The position numbers and the translations under genes were made by a program. Positions 24,493 to 36,086 of a stretch of 64,000 nucleotides of DNA are shown piece after piece. The stretch is from contig OZ020616.1 in assembly GCA_963971575.1 (NCBI GenBank), positions 40,142,250 through 40,206,249 of the forward strand, written 5' to 3'. This DNA comes from Liopterus haemorrhoidalis (lineage: Eukaryota; Arthropoda; Insecta; Coleoptera; Dytiscidae). The notes under the pieces are model-generated. The model did no database searches and was not told the origin of the DNA. It saw nothing but the letters and a program-made list of their open reading frames with translations. Position 1 is the first letter of the stretch, and each line of letters starts with the position of its first letter.

Positions 24493-24849
24493 TATTTATT
24501 GTGACTGGAGTTTACAAAACCCTAAACATGTATTAAATTTATACACATAACTAAATTATTAACTGCGACAACAGTGTTAATACGTAATCTTGCATTATGC
24601 GGGATTATCTACTGCGGGACACATACGAATCCGCATAGCATTGCCATGTTCGTATTGTGGAACCTGTATTAGAAAACGGGGTAGCAATGAAAGGGTTAAA
24701 TATGGGCTCATCCTCTCTAAAATTAGTCTTCTGCGCAATTTCTTTTCATCTTGTGTTCACTATAACTTTTTTCCTGTCAGTAAAAAATGTTAATCATCCT
24801 ACCGTTGAATACCTCAACTTAAAAATTAAAACAAGAAATGTAATTTTTA

Positions 24850-25074
<225 letters not shown>

Positions 25075-25077
25075 CTA

Positions 25078-26154
25078 ATGGAAGGCAAAAGAGTTAGTTT
25101 CTAGTAATTGGGTTCGTTCTAGTTGGCTTTGATTTGACTTTTAAGATATATCACAATACTAAAGAATTATTTGTTTCAAACAATTATTGCTGCTTAAATT
25201 TTTATGTCAATCTATATGGCAAACGAAAGGAAACTCCAATAGCTTCCAGCCTGACTATGTTCCAAGGATGAAATAAAACGACGGTTATGTCAGAGCGCCA
25301 TCTATGAGTGGGCGAATATAAAAATTTACTCCGCCAATTTAAATCAGTCCCTTGGAATTACTTAGTTCAGTCAGATGACTTCTGTCCGCAGTTCAAAAGC
25401 AACAACGCGTGACTCATGTGAAACGTTTTTGGGCAGTGAAAACTAGTTGGAAGTACTGGTGTCCATCGCCACAGTCGATGAAACTAAGATCCTGTACTAT
25501 GACTCTCAATAAAAAATAATCTGTTTAGTCTTTGTTTAAAACACATTTAACCTACTAAAGCATCCGTGGATTTGACGTAGTTATTTGATCAAAATCGAAA
25601 AACCACGAAAAAAAAGGAATCCGTCATGGCATTTGGAGTAGAAAACTTATCAGTGATGAACAGTTATAAAGAAACTTTATAAGCAATATTCCACAAAACT
25701 GCGATATTGGATAAATATAAAAGTTTCTCCCTTCTAATTTACGTCAGTTGTTTAAGTATTGAATTGTTAATTCATAGTTGTAAGATGTATATTGAAGTAC
25801 AAGAAGAATATATTGCAAAACGCCACCATCATTTTATTTGTATCACTTCTGGAAAAAAGTTATAATAAAAACTTTGAGAGCCTGTCTCATGTGACCATTA
25901 AGCATATGTAGAGCACAATTATATTTAACCATGTCTTTTGTTATACATTTATGTAACTTCATTACTGCATTTTTTAAATTTTTATTATAATTGTACACTT
26001 CATACTCACGTTGGACATAAAAGCATTCCTCGCTATTGTTTCTTTTGTTTTCCGAATTACCTACAACCAGGTGCTTTAAAATTTCTTAATGATAAAACAA
26101 ATATGAATGTTTTCGCTACCATAAAGATACAAATAAAATTTTGTAGTCAATAAG
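25078..26154. other. unc-13 intron immediately upstream of the C1 exon
   Basis: No gene recognised. The minus-strand pyrimidine-rich stretch next to 25077 serves the C1-exon acceptor. A patch at 25280-25520 is less AT-rich, but no frame or repeat explains it. Confidence 0.45.
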
Positions 26155-26162
26155 AATTAGAA

Positions 26163-27389
26163 CAGTGCTACTCAAAATTTGGATGTGTACCGGTACCGGT
26201 ACACGAGTCATCGGTTGCCGATATGCGGCGAGTTTCCAGAAAAGAAAGAAATAGTGGTAAAATATGTGTCATAAATATGATACCAGTAATCTTTGGTTAC
26301 CTAAAGAAGTCCAGTCAAGGTCATGTGACTGAAATAATAATTAACGTACTGATATGTTTCTCTCTCACTCACATTGGCAAAATAGTACGAGAAATACAAA
26401 TCAAGTTTGTCAATCAGTTTTGTTTATTGTTCAGGTATAGCTACGACAAACGTACTTATATATACAAACGTGTACCGTAGGTTATCCCACCTCGGGGTAT
26501 GTCTGAGATTACTAATGTTTTCTAGTGTCATTCATACTGAACCAGTGGTGTATAAAACTCTGTTTTGCTATTTTTATCGTGTTTTTCGTTAAATCTGGCC
26601 TTTTCAGGACAATATTTGTATATTAGAAAACTGTTTTCTTTTATTTAAAACAATATGAGTGTAAAAGGCAAAACGTTAAGAAAGCAGGCACATGAATTGG
26701 TTTATAACCTATACGAATATTTCCTACGAGAGCAAGAAAACAGTGGAGCTTTGTTAACTGCACATGCAGTTCAGCAGGTAAATAATATGAATAAATATTT
26801 ATTATAATTAAGACTCCGGAGTCATATATATTCACACTCAATTTGCATTATTTTCATGATTTTTTTTAGATACGTCTTTCTTAGACAATAATAAATTATA
26901 TAAGATACGGAAATTGTTAGTTTTTTACAGTTTTCATTATTTTTCTCTCTTATAATTTGCAATTTTAAGTTAGATTTCCCCTTAAATTTGACGTCTATCG
27001 CAGCGTTAGGTACGGTTAGGTTAGTAGAATGCGAGTAGGGCGAGCTATCTACTTTCTAGTTTAATGACAAAACCTTATCATAGGTTAGTAGAACCGAGTG
27101 GAGCGAGCTAATGAAAGTTATTTAACGAACTAAATCAGCAACAAAGAATTAATCACATTATGGAAACCAATAATTAAAATATAAAATGTTACATGTTTCT
27201 GAATTAAAAGCCCTCTAGATAAAAATTGATGCTATGCCAATGGCTCGATTTTGATAGGCTTGGCTATAATCTTAGTTCGGAACATTCGAATATGACCTTG
27301 ACTGGACTTCTTTAGATAATCAAAGTATACGTGGTATATTGTAAATAAACCCTCCCGGTAAGCCACATTAGATAGATTGAGCAGCACTG
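26163..27389 (+). mobile_element. DNA transposon with long TIRs and a surviving first coding exon
   Basis: The left end CAGTGCTACTCAA (26163) is mirrored by CAGTGCTGCTCAA at the right end (inverted, ending 27389). Farther in, both arms carry CTAAAGAAGTCCAGTCAAGG (left about 26305, right about 27296 inverted), so the arms correspond over about 150 bp. The left arm contains a perfect 20-bp palindrome GTGTACCGGTACCGGTACAC (26185-26204). Flanks aattagaa (26155-26162) and cattaggt (27390-27397) share ATTAG, a weak 8-bp duplication. Inside lies a short exon-like ORF. A 33-bp segment (GGTTAGTAGAA...GCGAGCTA) is repeated at about 27014 and 27081. Confidence 0.75.
26655..26777 (+). pseudogene. Exon-like N-terminus of a DDE-type transposase
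   Basis: The ATG at 26655 opens MSVKGKTLRKQAHELVYNLY, then EYFLREQENSGALLTAHAVQQ, and ends at CAG followed by gtaaat, a good donor. Without splicing it stops at 26807. Starts of the form KGK-LRxQAxE-hVYxVYxFxxxE (helix-turn-helix entry) are common at the N-terminus of insect DDE transposase-derived proteins; that resemblance is from memory and moderate. The rest of the transposase (partner exon, DDE motifs) was not found before 27389, so this is an internal-deletion derivative. The minus-strand frame over 26641-26841 is a shadow. Confidence 0.5.
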
Positions 27390-27397
27390 CATTAGGT

Positions 27398-29090
27398 TTT
27401 CTCTTTCATTGAGATAGTTTTTCATTATGCTATTAAATTTAGTATTCTTAAAGTATTGTGACGTAACTATCTTTTAAGACAAACCAGCTTTAACCACTGA
27501 TGTAAACAATAGGAAATGATTAATTTTTAACCCTTCTGATTTAGTTTTACCTTTGGCATGTCCGATGAGCTAAAAGTAATAGTTGTGGCTATTGTAGACA
27601 AAATCAAAAGGGTTAAATCTAATATTATAATTTAATATGTTTAAATAAATAAATAAAATGCGTGAAAATTTTCTATGAATAATATAAAACAAAGTTCTAA
27701 AAATTTGTGAATGATTTTTATATATACTGTTCAAAATATTTATGAACCGATTTTAGAATTTTCATAATATGAGCGCCGTTTATTACGCATTTGCTGTAAA
27801 AAATTCAAAGTTTTCATTGTATAATTAGTCGCTGAACTATAATTAAAATGAAAATAAACGAACGATTTAACAAGTATTTCCTACTGTATTTTCTTTTATC
27901 TGACTATATTATAGAAATTGTTCTGGCCCCCAGCTGCCCCCCCTCCGGATATGCTACGAAAAATTTTTAGATAAAACTAAGTGCCCGGTTCATTTTGGGA
28001 ATATTTCGAATTGAGATGTAAAAGATATCAAGAACTGCTTACCGCTTTCATTTTTTAAAATTCAAAACCATAATTTTCATTAATATTTATAACGATAAAA
28101 TTGGTGATCCCCTCAAATATTTCCGGGTCCCCAGGAATTTTAAAAGCTTGCGCCGCCACTGTATTTATGTAAAAAAAGGAATGAAGTGATAATTTAGTCC
28201 TGTGCGTTAATTTTAGCGCACGAAGCGCTGGCGATGGCGATAATCATTGCGAGGGTGTAATCTTCCATTTTATTCACACGTTGCATACTATATTTTTTCT
28301 ACAAACACTATTTATTTATAATACGAGAAATGTGTGAATATAGCTGAATTCTTTGAGTAAACAACTCGTCGGTATGGATACTATAAATATGAACAGAATT
28401 TGAAATAATGTCCATTTTATTCCCTAAAGATGAATCTCTTACTTTAATCTCTAATACTATTTACACAGTAGATGTTTAAGTTCGGATATTAAACACAAGG
28501 TGTCTTAAAACGCTAGTGTGAAAACGTGTGACCTCGTCCAAACTCAAGCAAACTTTAATACGGAGATCTGCGTGTTAAAGATAGTCCGCATTGCCAACAT
28601 AATTTCTACTATAAATAATTACTGTTTGAATTTGTGATGCCAACATTAATACAATACAGAGTTACAATAATTAAGGTAAAATGTATCCATCTATATGATA
28701 AAACAGGTGTAACATATTCTTTATTGTATCATATTTATTGTAGAATTGAATAAAGTATCTATATGTGTTTAATAATAATTCAAAATGTGCGTCTACGCAG
28801 AGAGTACAAAACTAGTAATTACCGTAGCAGATGGCAGCACCGGAGATTTAAACATCTAGTGTGAAAGTAAATCGATGTTAAACATTGGTGAACATTAAGT
28901 TTACTCGTCTTAAAGTTCTAATGTGAAAAGGGTATAAAAGAGAAACTAAAAGTTGAAAAAAATTTGTAGAAAAAATATTTTCTTTCAATAGTGGCTTCCC
29001 TACGTTTTTGGCATCGCTACATCTTGACACTTATGTTGTTCATCCTGTTTTGGTAAAAACATATAATTTTTGTTTCTTAAAAGAGTAATG
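27398..29090. other. Intronic stretch without recognised genes
   Basis: A C-rich patch near 27925-27950 and GCGCCGCCACTG ending at 28159 look like remnants of a hAT element. The words CTTAAA-x4-CTA(G)TGTGAAAA recur at about 28503 and 28908. No gene, RNA or complete element. Confidence 0.4.
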
Positions 29091-29870
29091 TAGCCAGTTT
29101 TCGCTTAACATAACCATGCATTTCGGCCATAGAATTTAGACCAAATATAGCCAGATCAATTTGGTTTTTTTTTTAAATTTCAATTCATTCAACAATTCAT
29201 ATTGCTAGGTAACTATCGTTGTATATTTGTAGATATTTTTCATATAAATAGTGTTTCAGTTGTGGGGGCATAATTGGTACTAAATATTAATTAATTTTTG
29301 CAAGGGTTTATTTTAAAAATAAAAGTACTAGTGTGTCCTTGAGTTCAAATTTGCAATCTTTATTTATTTACTTAAGTGACACTGATGTGAAGTTAGATAA
29401 AGTTTAGGTCATTGTAAAACTGAAAATTAAAATCAAACAAAATTTCAACATACGGATATAATATGTTCACTTTTGTAAGAACAAACTTAGAGGAAATTTT
29501 GTTTTCAATAGTTTGCACCTTTGAAACTGTATGTCATGTTGGTATTCAAAAATGTCACTTTTTTAAAATGTCGATCCATTTGACATATATGTCATAATGA
29601 AATATGATATCTTAGTTATAATGATCATAACCTATAAACCTAAAGTCGGTTTTACAGTGTAGGGAATATTTTAAAATGACATTTAAAGTCAGTAATACAT
29701 TATAAAAGTAACCAAAATAACCAGATCTAGTTTGTCCCTACAAAAGTGAACAGCTTATACTGGGGTCAATCTTTATCTTAAAAAAAATCAAATTGATACG
29801 ACTATATTTGGTATAAATTCTATCGTTGAAACAAATGCATGTTAATGTTACGCGAAACCTAGTTATAGCC
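29091..29870. repeat. TIR element, ~780 bp, with nested inverted repeat
   Basis: The left arm from 29091 (TTTTCGCTTAACATAACCAT, then GCATTTCG, ATAGAATTTAGACCAAATAT) is matched in inverted orientation by 29795-29870 (TTTCGCGTAACATTAACATG, ATAGAATTTATACCAAATAT). A second inverted pair lies inside (TGTTCACTTTTGTAAGAACA at about 29463 and its inverted copy near 29740). Non-coding. Target duplication not clear. Confidence 0.65.
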
Positions 29871-29881
29871 TGTTTCTTTGC

Positions 29882-30030
29882 TTTAAGCGGAACTAGATTT
29901 TCAATTCTAGTAACTTTTACAGATTAAGTGAGGCTTTTCATTATTTTGTTTAACAAAAGCCCAATTCAAACCCTAAAAATAGAACCCATGACAACTTACA
30001 AAAATGAAAATTCCAGTTAGTTCCGCTAAA
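29882..30030. repeat. Short MITE with AGCGGAACTA ends
   Basis: TTTAAGCGGAACTA at the left and, inverted, TTTAGCGGAACTAACTGG at the right bracket about 150 bp of non-coding sequence, directly after the previous element. Confidence 0.6.
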
Positions 30031-30186
30031 CATTATATTACCCTCTTAATAGGAAAGGAACAAAAAGCTTTGGGGGTAAACTATTTGTTTATTTAAATAT
30101 GATAATGAGCCATGAAGTAAAATTAAAACTATCATATGGTGGTTATTTGTTAACCATGAAGATCTTATAAATGGATGAATAAATGT

Positions 30187-30322
30187 TTCACTAAACATTT
30201 ATTCAGCTAAATACACATTTTGATTGTTATACAGCCATCTTCAGTAGAAATATTGAGTATTTCAACCAACGATGATTGTATAGTAGTCGAAATGTGCGTT
30301 TAGCGGAATAATTTTTAGTGAA
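30187..30322. repeat. Short MITE, ~136 bp
   Basis: The left arm TTCACTAAACATTTATTCAG followed by CTAAATACACATTTTGA is matched in inverted orientation by TTCACTAAAAATTATTCCGC and TAAACGCACATTTCGA at the right. The arms cover most of the element, so it can fold into one hairpin. Confidence 0.75.
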
Positions 30323-30330
30323 GAAAAGGT

Positions 30331-31419
30331 ACTTGTCATTTCTAACATTCACTTTATCATAAAATAATTTGCTCATATCATGGAATTTCTATATACTTTT
30401 TGAACATTTAACGCTATGAACAAAATTCTAAATAAGTGTTTGTTACTAAACCTTGATTTATTGTAGATATTGTTTAAATCTATAAATCCTATTATTTACA
30501 TATCAATTGGCACTAGAAAAAACCCAAAAATAATACGTTTCACATTATCAAAAATGTATCTTTTTGATTTTGATTTTAAAATTTAGAAGCCATACGGTTC
30601 GAAAGGATGTTAAAGGAATGTGAAACTAGCGGTAGTTAAAAAACTACTCACTACTACCTGAACGATATCAAATAATATGATATTCGTGGTGCCAATGACA
30701 AGAATGCCGGAGAGAAAATAGCAGCATTGAAACAAAAAATTTCACAATTAGAAAGTAAATTATTTAAAAGTACTTTTTAACTGCAACTAGCTTCACTACA
30801 TGTTAATTAGTATCTTGATGTATAAAGCCAAGCACTAGTTTTGAATATAGTGTGTTAAAAATAAAGATAACAAAAAGAAAATAAAACATACCCAATATTT
30901 CGAACTCTGGATAATGACCAATTAATTTAGTGCTTAGGAAGTTCTATTTAAAACGCAAAGTTATCTGTGAAACTTAATTGGTGCTTATCCAAATTTCAAT
31001 ATACCAGATTTACAAATACGGTCCATCACACAACTATAATTTCCAGGGGCGGCTGCTTCATAAGGGCTGAAGGTTCGCAGTCTATCGAGAACTACAAGTT
31101 TTATGTATATTTTTATTTTGTTTTCTCTAATCGTATTTAATTTTCAACAAAAATCGTTAATATTGTCTCGTAAAACCATAACCAAAGCTACTGTAATTGC
31201 AGCACAGTTCATTTAGTAGTTGTAATGCCCAATGAGCCTATGTACTCTATACATAGCAGCCCAAATCTGCTAGCGTCGAGTATAATGAGTGCGTTGGGGA
31301 TATGATTTGAGTGGGGGTAACATATGACTCATTAACTGTTTGAGATGCAATCATGGCAGCCCGGTGTCTAGTTTTACGCTCGATAACAGTAGTGGCAGCC
31401 TGAAATATTCTTGCGCCCC
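30331..31419. other. Intronic stretch; one short coding-like remnant
   Basis: At about 30678-30779 the plus strand reads YDIRGANDKNAGEKIAALKQ then KISQLESKLFKSTF and a stop, with a coiled-coil-like heptad tail. No family was recognised; it may be the 3' end of a decayed mobile-element ORF. Otherwise nothing was seen. Confidence 0.3.
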
Positions 31420-32335
31420 TGGCGAACGGTTCCACGACATTTGAACATACGACAGATTAACATAACAAATTAATTTGAATATACGACTGTAACATGGACA
31501 GATTAACATGTGACAGATGAACATAGACACACTTTAACACACGACAAATGAACACTGTGACATATTATCATAGGGACAGATGAACATAAGTCAATTGAAC
31601 ACACGACATTTGATCTCACATTTCATTTTTATTTTAATTTTGTTTTTTTATTTATCCTAGCATATACATAAGTTCAACAATGTTTGTAATTATTTTATGT
31701 GGTTTATTTGTAAACGTTTTTCATTATTTTATTGCTTTTTTTGTTCCAATGTACCTATAATCGCTTCACTAATAAACTTATTAGAACGAAATCATTCTTT
31801 TTACCAACCGTCATCGAGATATACCGAAGTATAATATTGTTTAAAATAATCAAATAGATCAAAATATACCAAGTCATCTCATGTCGTGTTGTCAACAGTT
31901 GATCTCACATTTCATTTTTATTTTTATTTTTTATTTATCCTAGCATATTAGTTCAGCGGTTGGTCAATGATTGGTCATTGGTTGGTCATCGTTTAGTCAA
32001 CGAATGGTCAGCGGTGATCAGCGGTTTGTCAGCGACAGAATACTGACTTTTAGATTTATTTATATAGATTTTCAAATCAAATAAATCAAATAATTATGGT
32101 AAAAATTATATTTGTTAATTTTTGAGATTTTTTTATATTTTTGATTTGATCTATGAAATAACTTGGTATATCTTGATCTTTTTGGTTGTTTTAAATAATC
32201 TTATACTTCGGTATATCTCGATGTCGGTAGGTAAAAAGAAGGATTTCGTTCTAATAAGTTTGTTTATTAGTGAAGCGATTATAGGTACCTTGGAACAAAA
32301 AAAATCAATAAAATAATGAAAAACGTTTACACATA

Positions 32336-33226
32336 CGAGGTCTGTTCAAAAAGTATCGCGAATTTTGTGTTTTTTCAAAAATTATTTATTTATTCATGAA
32401 TATCTATTTTATCCCCTTCATAGAAATCCCCACCAGATATTATACACTTGTGCCAATCCTCGAAGCACTTGAAAAAATCATTTTATGTGATCTTGTTCAG
32501 CTCCTCCTTCGATGCCGTCTTTATCTCCTCACTCGTAGCGTAGCGTCGTCCTTTCATGGGCCTCTTCTGTTTCGGGAACAAGAAAAAGTCACAGGGGGGC
32601 AGATCTGGGGAAGACGGTGGCAGCGGCATTATTAGTGTGTTGTTTTTGGTTTAAATTGAGCAATTTTGGTACGAATTTCGCGGCGACACGTCTCATGCCC
32701 AAATCATTGGTAAAAATCGAATGACACGAGTCAATCGATATGTTTAGGTCCTCAACAACTTCTCTAACGGTGATTCGACGATTGGCCAATACTATTTTCT
32801 TCACTTCATCAATGTTTTCGTCTGTTGTTGACGTGCTCGGGCGTCCGGAACGCTCTTCGTCGTTCACATCTTCTCGGCCCTCTGAGAACATTTTGTACCA
32901 CCAATAAACGTTGCTTCGGTCTAAAGTAGCTTCACCATATGCCACAGTCAACATTCGGAATGCGTCCGCGCACTTAATTTTGTTTTTCACACAGAATTTG
33001 ATACAGATTCTTTGATCCATTTTTTGGTATAGGCAAAAATCGAAGACGAGCCAAAACACGTGCAAGCAAAGCAACTGTTAAAAATTAACTGAACATTCAA
33101 AATGGCCGAACTTGTCGGCATAAATGAGAGACATGAGTACCAACGTAACGCCACAAAAAAATCGAAAATCGAATATACGTAACCCGCGGAAATTCAAAAT
33201 TCGCGATACTTTTTGAACAGACCTCG
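32336..33226 (-). mobile_element. Internally deleted mariner (copy 1), nested in the foldback element
   Basis: The 891-bp insertion has near-identical ends CGAGGTCTGTTCAAAAAGTA / its inverse, bordered by TA (32334-32335 and 33227-33228). It lies in the right arm of the foldback element; the uninterrupted left arm shows the same site as GTGGTTTATTTG at about 31700. Its length against about 1.3 kb for complete relatives indicates loss of about 400 bp. Confidence 0.95.
32390..33020 (-). pseudogene. Mariner transposase with internal deletion
   Basis: From the ATG at 33020 the frame reads MDQRICIKFCVKNKIKCADA through GRPSTSTTDENIDEVKKI to KFVPKLLNLNQKQH: the intact N-terminal DNA-binding half of a mariner transposase. 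It then passes directly into the C-terminal end in another frame (PSAPL... region; the KRPMKGRRYATSEEIKTAS segment and the final GDFYEGDKIDIHE are legible). The segment with the first two catalytic Asp residues is gone. It differs from copy 2 at about seven residues in the shared N-terminal part. Confidence 0.92.
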
Positions 33227-33489
33227 TACACCACATAAAATAATTACAAACATTGTTGAACTTATGTATATGCTAGGATAAATAAAAAATAAATAAAAAT
33301 TAAATGTCAGATCAAATGTCCTGTGTTCAATTGACTTATGTTCATCTGTTGCTATGATAATATGTCACAGTGTTCATTTTTCGTGTGTTAAAATGTGTCT
33401 ATGCTCATCTGTCGCATGTTAATTTGTCCATGTTAAAGTGTCGCATATTAATCTGTCGTATGTTCACATGTCGGGACACCGTGGCGAAC

Positions 33490-34725
33490 ATTGCAGTTGT
33501 GCTCTTTTCTGGTTACACACCCTCCATTAGAAGTTCTCACGAGCCGCTCCAGATAGATTTTAGTTTTTCAGCAACTGCATGAATGTAAAATTTGGTAATT
33601 TGAATTGGTAATTGAAGGAGAACGTGGATAAAGGTGATAAATTGTAAGTTCCGAGATTATTGATGTTTAGTAAGTTATTGTCTGAATTTGGAACTTTCTG
33701 CTACCGTACCAAAGTTAGATCAGTTGAAAGTCAAATTAAAAAAAATTTTTTTGACTGCATTATTAATTGTGATGGTGCATAACACCTTATTATACTACTA
33801 AATGATACCCAAAAAACTATTTAAGATCAGTGTCGATAGTACTTTCATCCACCAGTATCTCCCAAAATGTAGCCAATTGGAAGCAGAATGATGGAGGTAT
33901 GATAGGAGAAGCTCATACCGATTTCATTGAAAATCTCAAAAATTGTTACATAACACTTTCACCCACTTTCCCCTTCAATTGTTTTGAAAAAAGTTATGTA
34001 ATTAATATTTTTTTTTTGGTTATATTTATCAAAAGTTTCATTGCTAAGTTTCTTAAAACTGAATCTGCCTATTATTCGCTGATTCGTATTTTGTTCAGCG
34101 GATATGAAAGAATGAACATTTGTAAAAAAATATATTAACAAAGTTACTTCCGAAGTTTAGAAAACATGTTTGTGGAGAATCTTGACATCTAGTGATTTAT
34201 TAGTAAAACTAAATTTTCTGTACAACTATGTTTAGAAATTTTAATTGTTAGTTGAATATATCCAGAAATGCTTAAGGTCCAAGATGTATCAATTTTCGCC
34301 CCGTCTTCGGATTTTTTAATAGATTGTATCATAATCACTGAAATGTATATATTTATGATCTTAATTAAGAGGACATCATAACTAAGGTGGAAACATTTTG
34401 TTTATTAATAAAGATGTTAATGCGATCATAGATAAAACCTGCACTTGAAATATGGTTTCTGTTTTAGTAAATCCATTCAAATTCTTTCCCATTATATATT
34501 TTTGCTTCAAAACTTTTCGTGTATTTTTCAAAAAGTGTTGTTTTTCGGAGATTTCGTGTTTTCTAAATTTTTGTTTGGTGGTACTATATTAATTACAATT
34601 ACTATTAACCAACTAATTAGTTTTTTCTCAAAGGGTTTCAAAGAGACAGTTTAAAATTGATTTAATTTAAGTTTCATGAACATTTAAAAATTATCCACGA
34701 TTATTAGATATTAGGTATTAGACGC
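33490..34725. other. Intronic stretch without recognised features
   Basis: AT-rich. The plus-strand frames at 33830-34138 and 34445-34654 are hydrophobic, low-complexity and without splice logic. Confidence 0.5.
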
Positions 34726-34733
34726 GACACATT

Positions 34734-34907
34734 CAGTGACGGACTAAGGAAAATCGGGGCCCTAGGCAAAGTTCTCATTGCGGGCCTTACTAGTTAAAAA
34801 AAAATCATAAAATAATAAAAAAAAAGTATAATAAAGTCTCGTGGGTCCCAAAAAAAATACGGGCCCTAGGCAGTTGCCTAGTTTGCCTAGGCTAAAGTCC
34901 GCCCGTG
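34734..34907. repeat. hAT MITE, 174 bp
   Basis: It is flanked by a perfect 8-bp duplication GACACATT (34726-34733 and 34908-34915). The ends CAGTGACGGACT and, inverted, CACGGGCGGACT match, and both arms contain GGGCCCTAGGCA. The hAT class is inferred from the 8-bp duplication and CA...TG ends. Confidence 0.9.
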
Positions 34908-35315
34908 GACACATTATCCGCAACTGGAGTTTTTCGTTGCGATAAAAATTTGCAAACCCTGGTTTAATAGAAATTAAACTTTAATGACATTAAAGAAAAA
35001 TGTTTTTATGTGAGGTTGCGCCCAAATTTTATTACTATTTGAAGTTTGGGTAGATCAAAATTGTGTTTATATGAAAAGTTGTTAAATACAACAATTAGTA
35101 GTTGTGTGGAAGGACACTTTAACAGAATATTTTCAGTTATCACTCGCATCAAATGATCTACATTTCAATTTGTTGGCATCTATAATGTCACCCAAATAAT
35201 CAAGTTTTCCATGTCGTTTATAAACTGTCATTTTATGACGTGGGGATCCACTAATTTGTGGTGTACATAGTGCAGGTAGTGCAGATTTTGTACAAGTCAA
35301 AAGAAACGTGTAAAC

Positions 35316-35896
35316 TAGGGGTCGGCTACCTATGACCCGCGGGTCACCAAGTGACCCATTTGATAATTTTAAGTGAACAACTTGAGTTCTGCAAATAAAG
35401 TAAAATATATAAAAATAAATTATAAATCATAAACATGAAACGAAAACTTTCAGAAAATATAAATAATAGGAGTAACATTTTGGTTTGAATACAAAGTTGC
35501 AGTAATTAATATAGGCGGAATACAGCAACATTGTTCGAACGAATCTTATTATTCGGCGCAAAACTACCGAAAATACAGACTCTTGTATTGGTTAAATTGA
35601 CGTCACAAATTCAGCATCAGGGGAGCCATTGCTAACAACGAGAACGTTTATAAATAAAGTTCATAAATTAATGAACTAAAATTTAACAATTATATTTGTT
35701 TTTATAATAATTAGAATTATTACTTTTTTATGTTTGAAGTTTAAAAACATATTGTTATTATTTTCAAATAAAATGTATCTTATAATTCACTAAAATACTG
35801 TTTTATAATGAAAATATCCACTGACCCGAAACGTCTTCTTAATAGTAATATTTTGGTTGATTTTGACCCTCAGTCAAAAAAGGTTGCCGATCCATG
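35316..35896. mobile_element. hAT-like non-autonomous element
   Basis: The ends TAGGGGTCGGCTACC and, inverted, CATGGATCGGCAACC resemble hAT termini of the GGGGTCGGCAACC type. Flanking 8-mers gtgtaaac (35308-35315) and gtgtatac (35897-35904) match at 7 of 8. TGACCC words cluster in both arms. The interior of about 580 bp has no transposase frame. Confidence 0.8.
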
Positions 35897-35929
35897 GTGT
35901 ATACCAATATTTACAAAACAACACATTTA

Positions 35930-36083
35930 TGCCTGGTTGCATAAAATGATAAAACTAGATGTAAGCTAAAACTGGATATAAAGCACAAAAATGCGTAGCA
36001 ACGCATTGCGTTGTTAGGTGTTTCTGTGTTTTATATTCTGTTTTATCTTATAATTAGTTTTAAGAATTTTATGCAACCGGGCA
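35930..36083. repeat. PIF/Harbinger-like MITE, 154 bp
   Basis: The ends TGCCTGGTTGCATAAAAT and, inverted, TGCCCGGTTGCATAAAAT are bordered by TTA on both sides (35927-35929 and 36084-36086). The centre contains GCGTAGCAACGCATTGCG-like palindromes. Lies 26 bp from the preceding hAT element. Confidence 0.85.
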
Positions 36084-36086
36084 TTA

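Larger units (their letters stand above)
31428..33480. mobile_element. Foldback-type element with long inverted arms and short tandem motifs
   Basis: The left arm (31428 to about 31880) and right arm (about 32150 to 33480) are inverted copies of each other; the right arm is interrupted by an 891-bp mariner. The ends read GGTTCCACGACAT and, inverted, GGTGTCCCGACAT. The direct repeat TGGCGAAC flanks the whole unit (31420-31427 and 33482-33489), consistent with an 8-9 bp target duplication. Outer arms consist of degenerate 13-15 bp repeats around GACAGATGAACAT; the central loop (about 31945-32040) has a different short array around GCGGTTGGTCA. A TTGATCTCACATTTCA block occurs at 31609 and again at 31900. 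No transposase frame. Class unresolved (Foldback/MULE-like or hAT derivative). Confidence 0.85.

Noticed and set aside
33370..33582. 70-codon plus-strand frame
   Set aside because: It reads the short tandem motifs of the foldback right arm and its flank.
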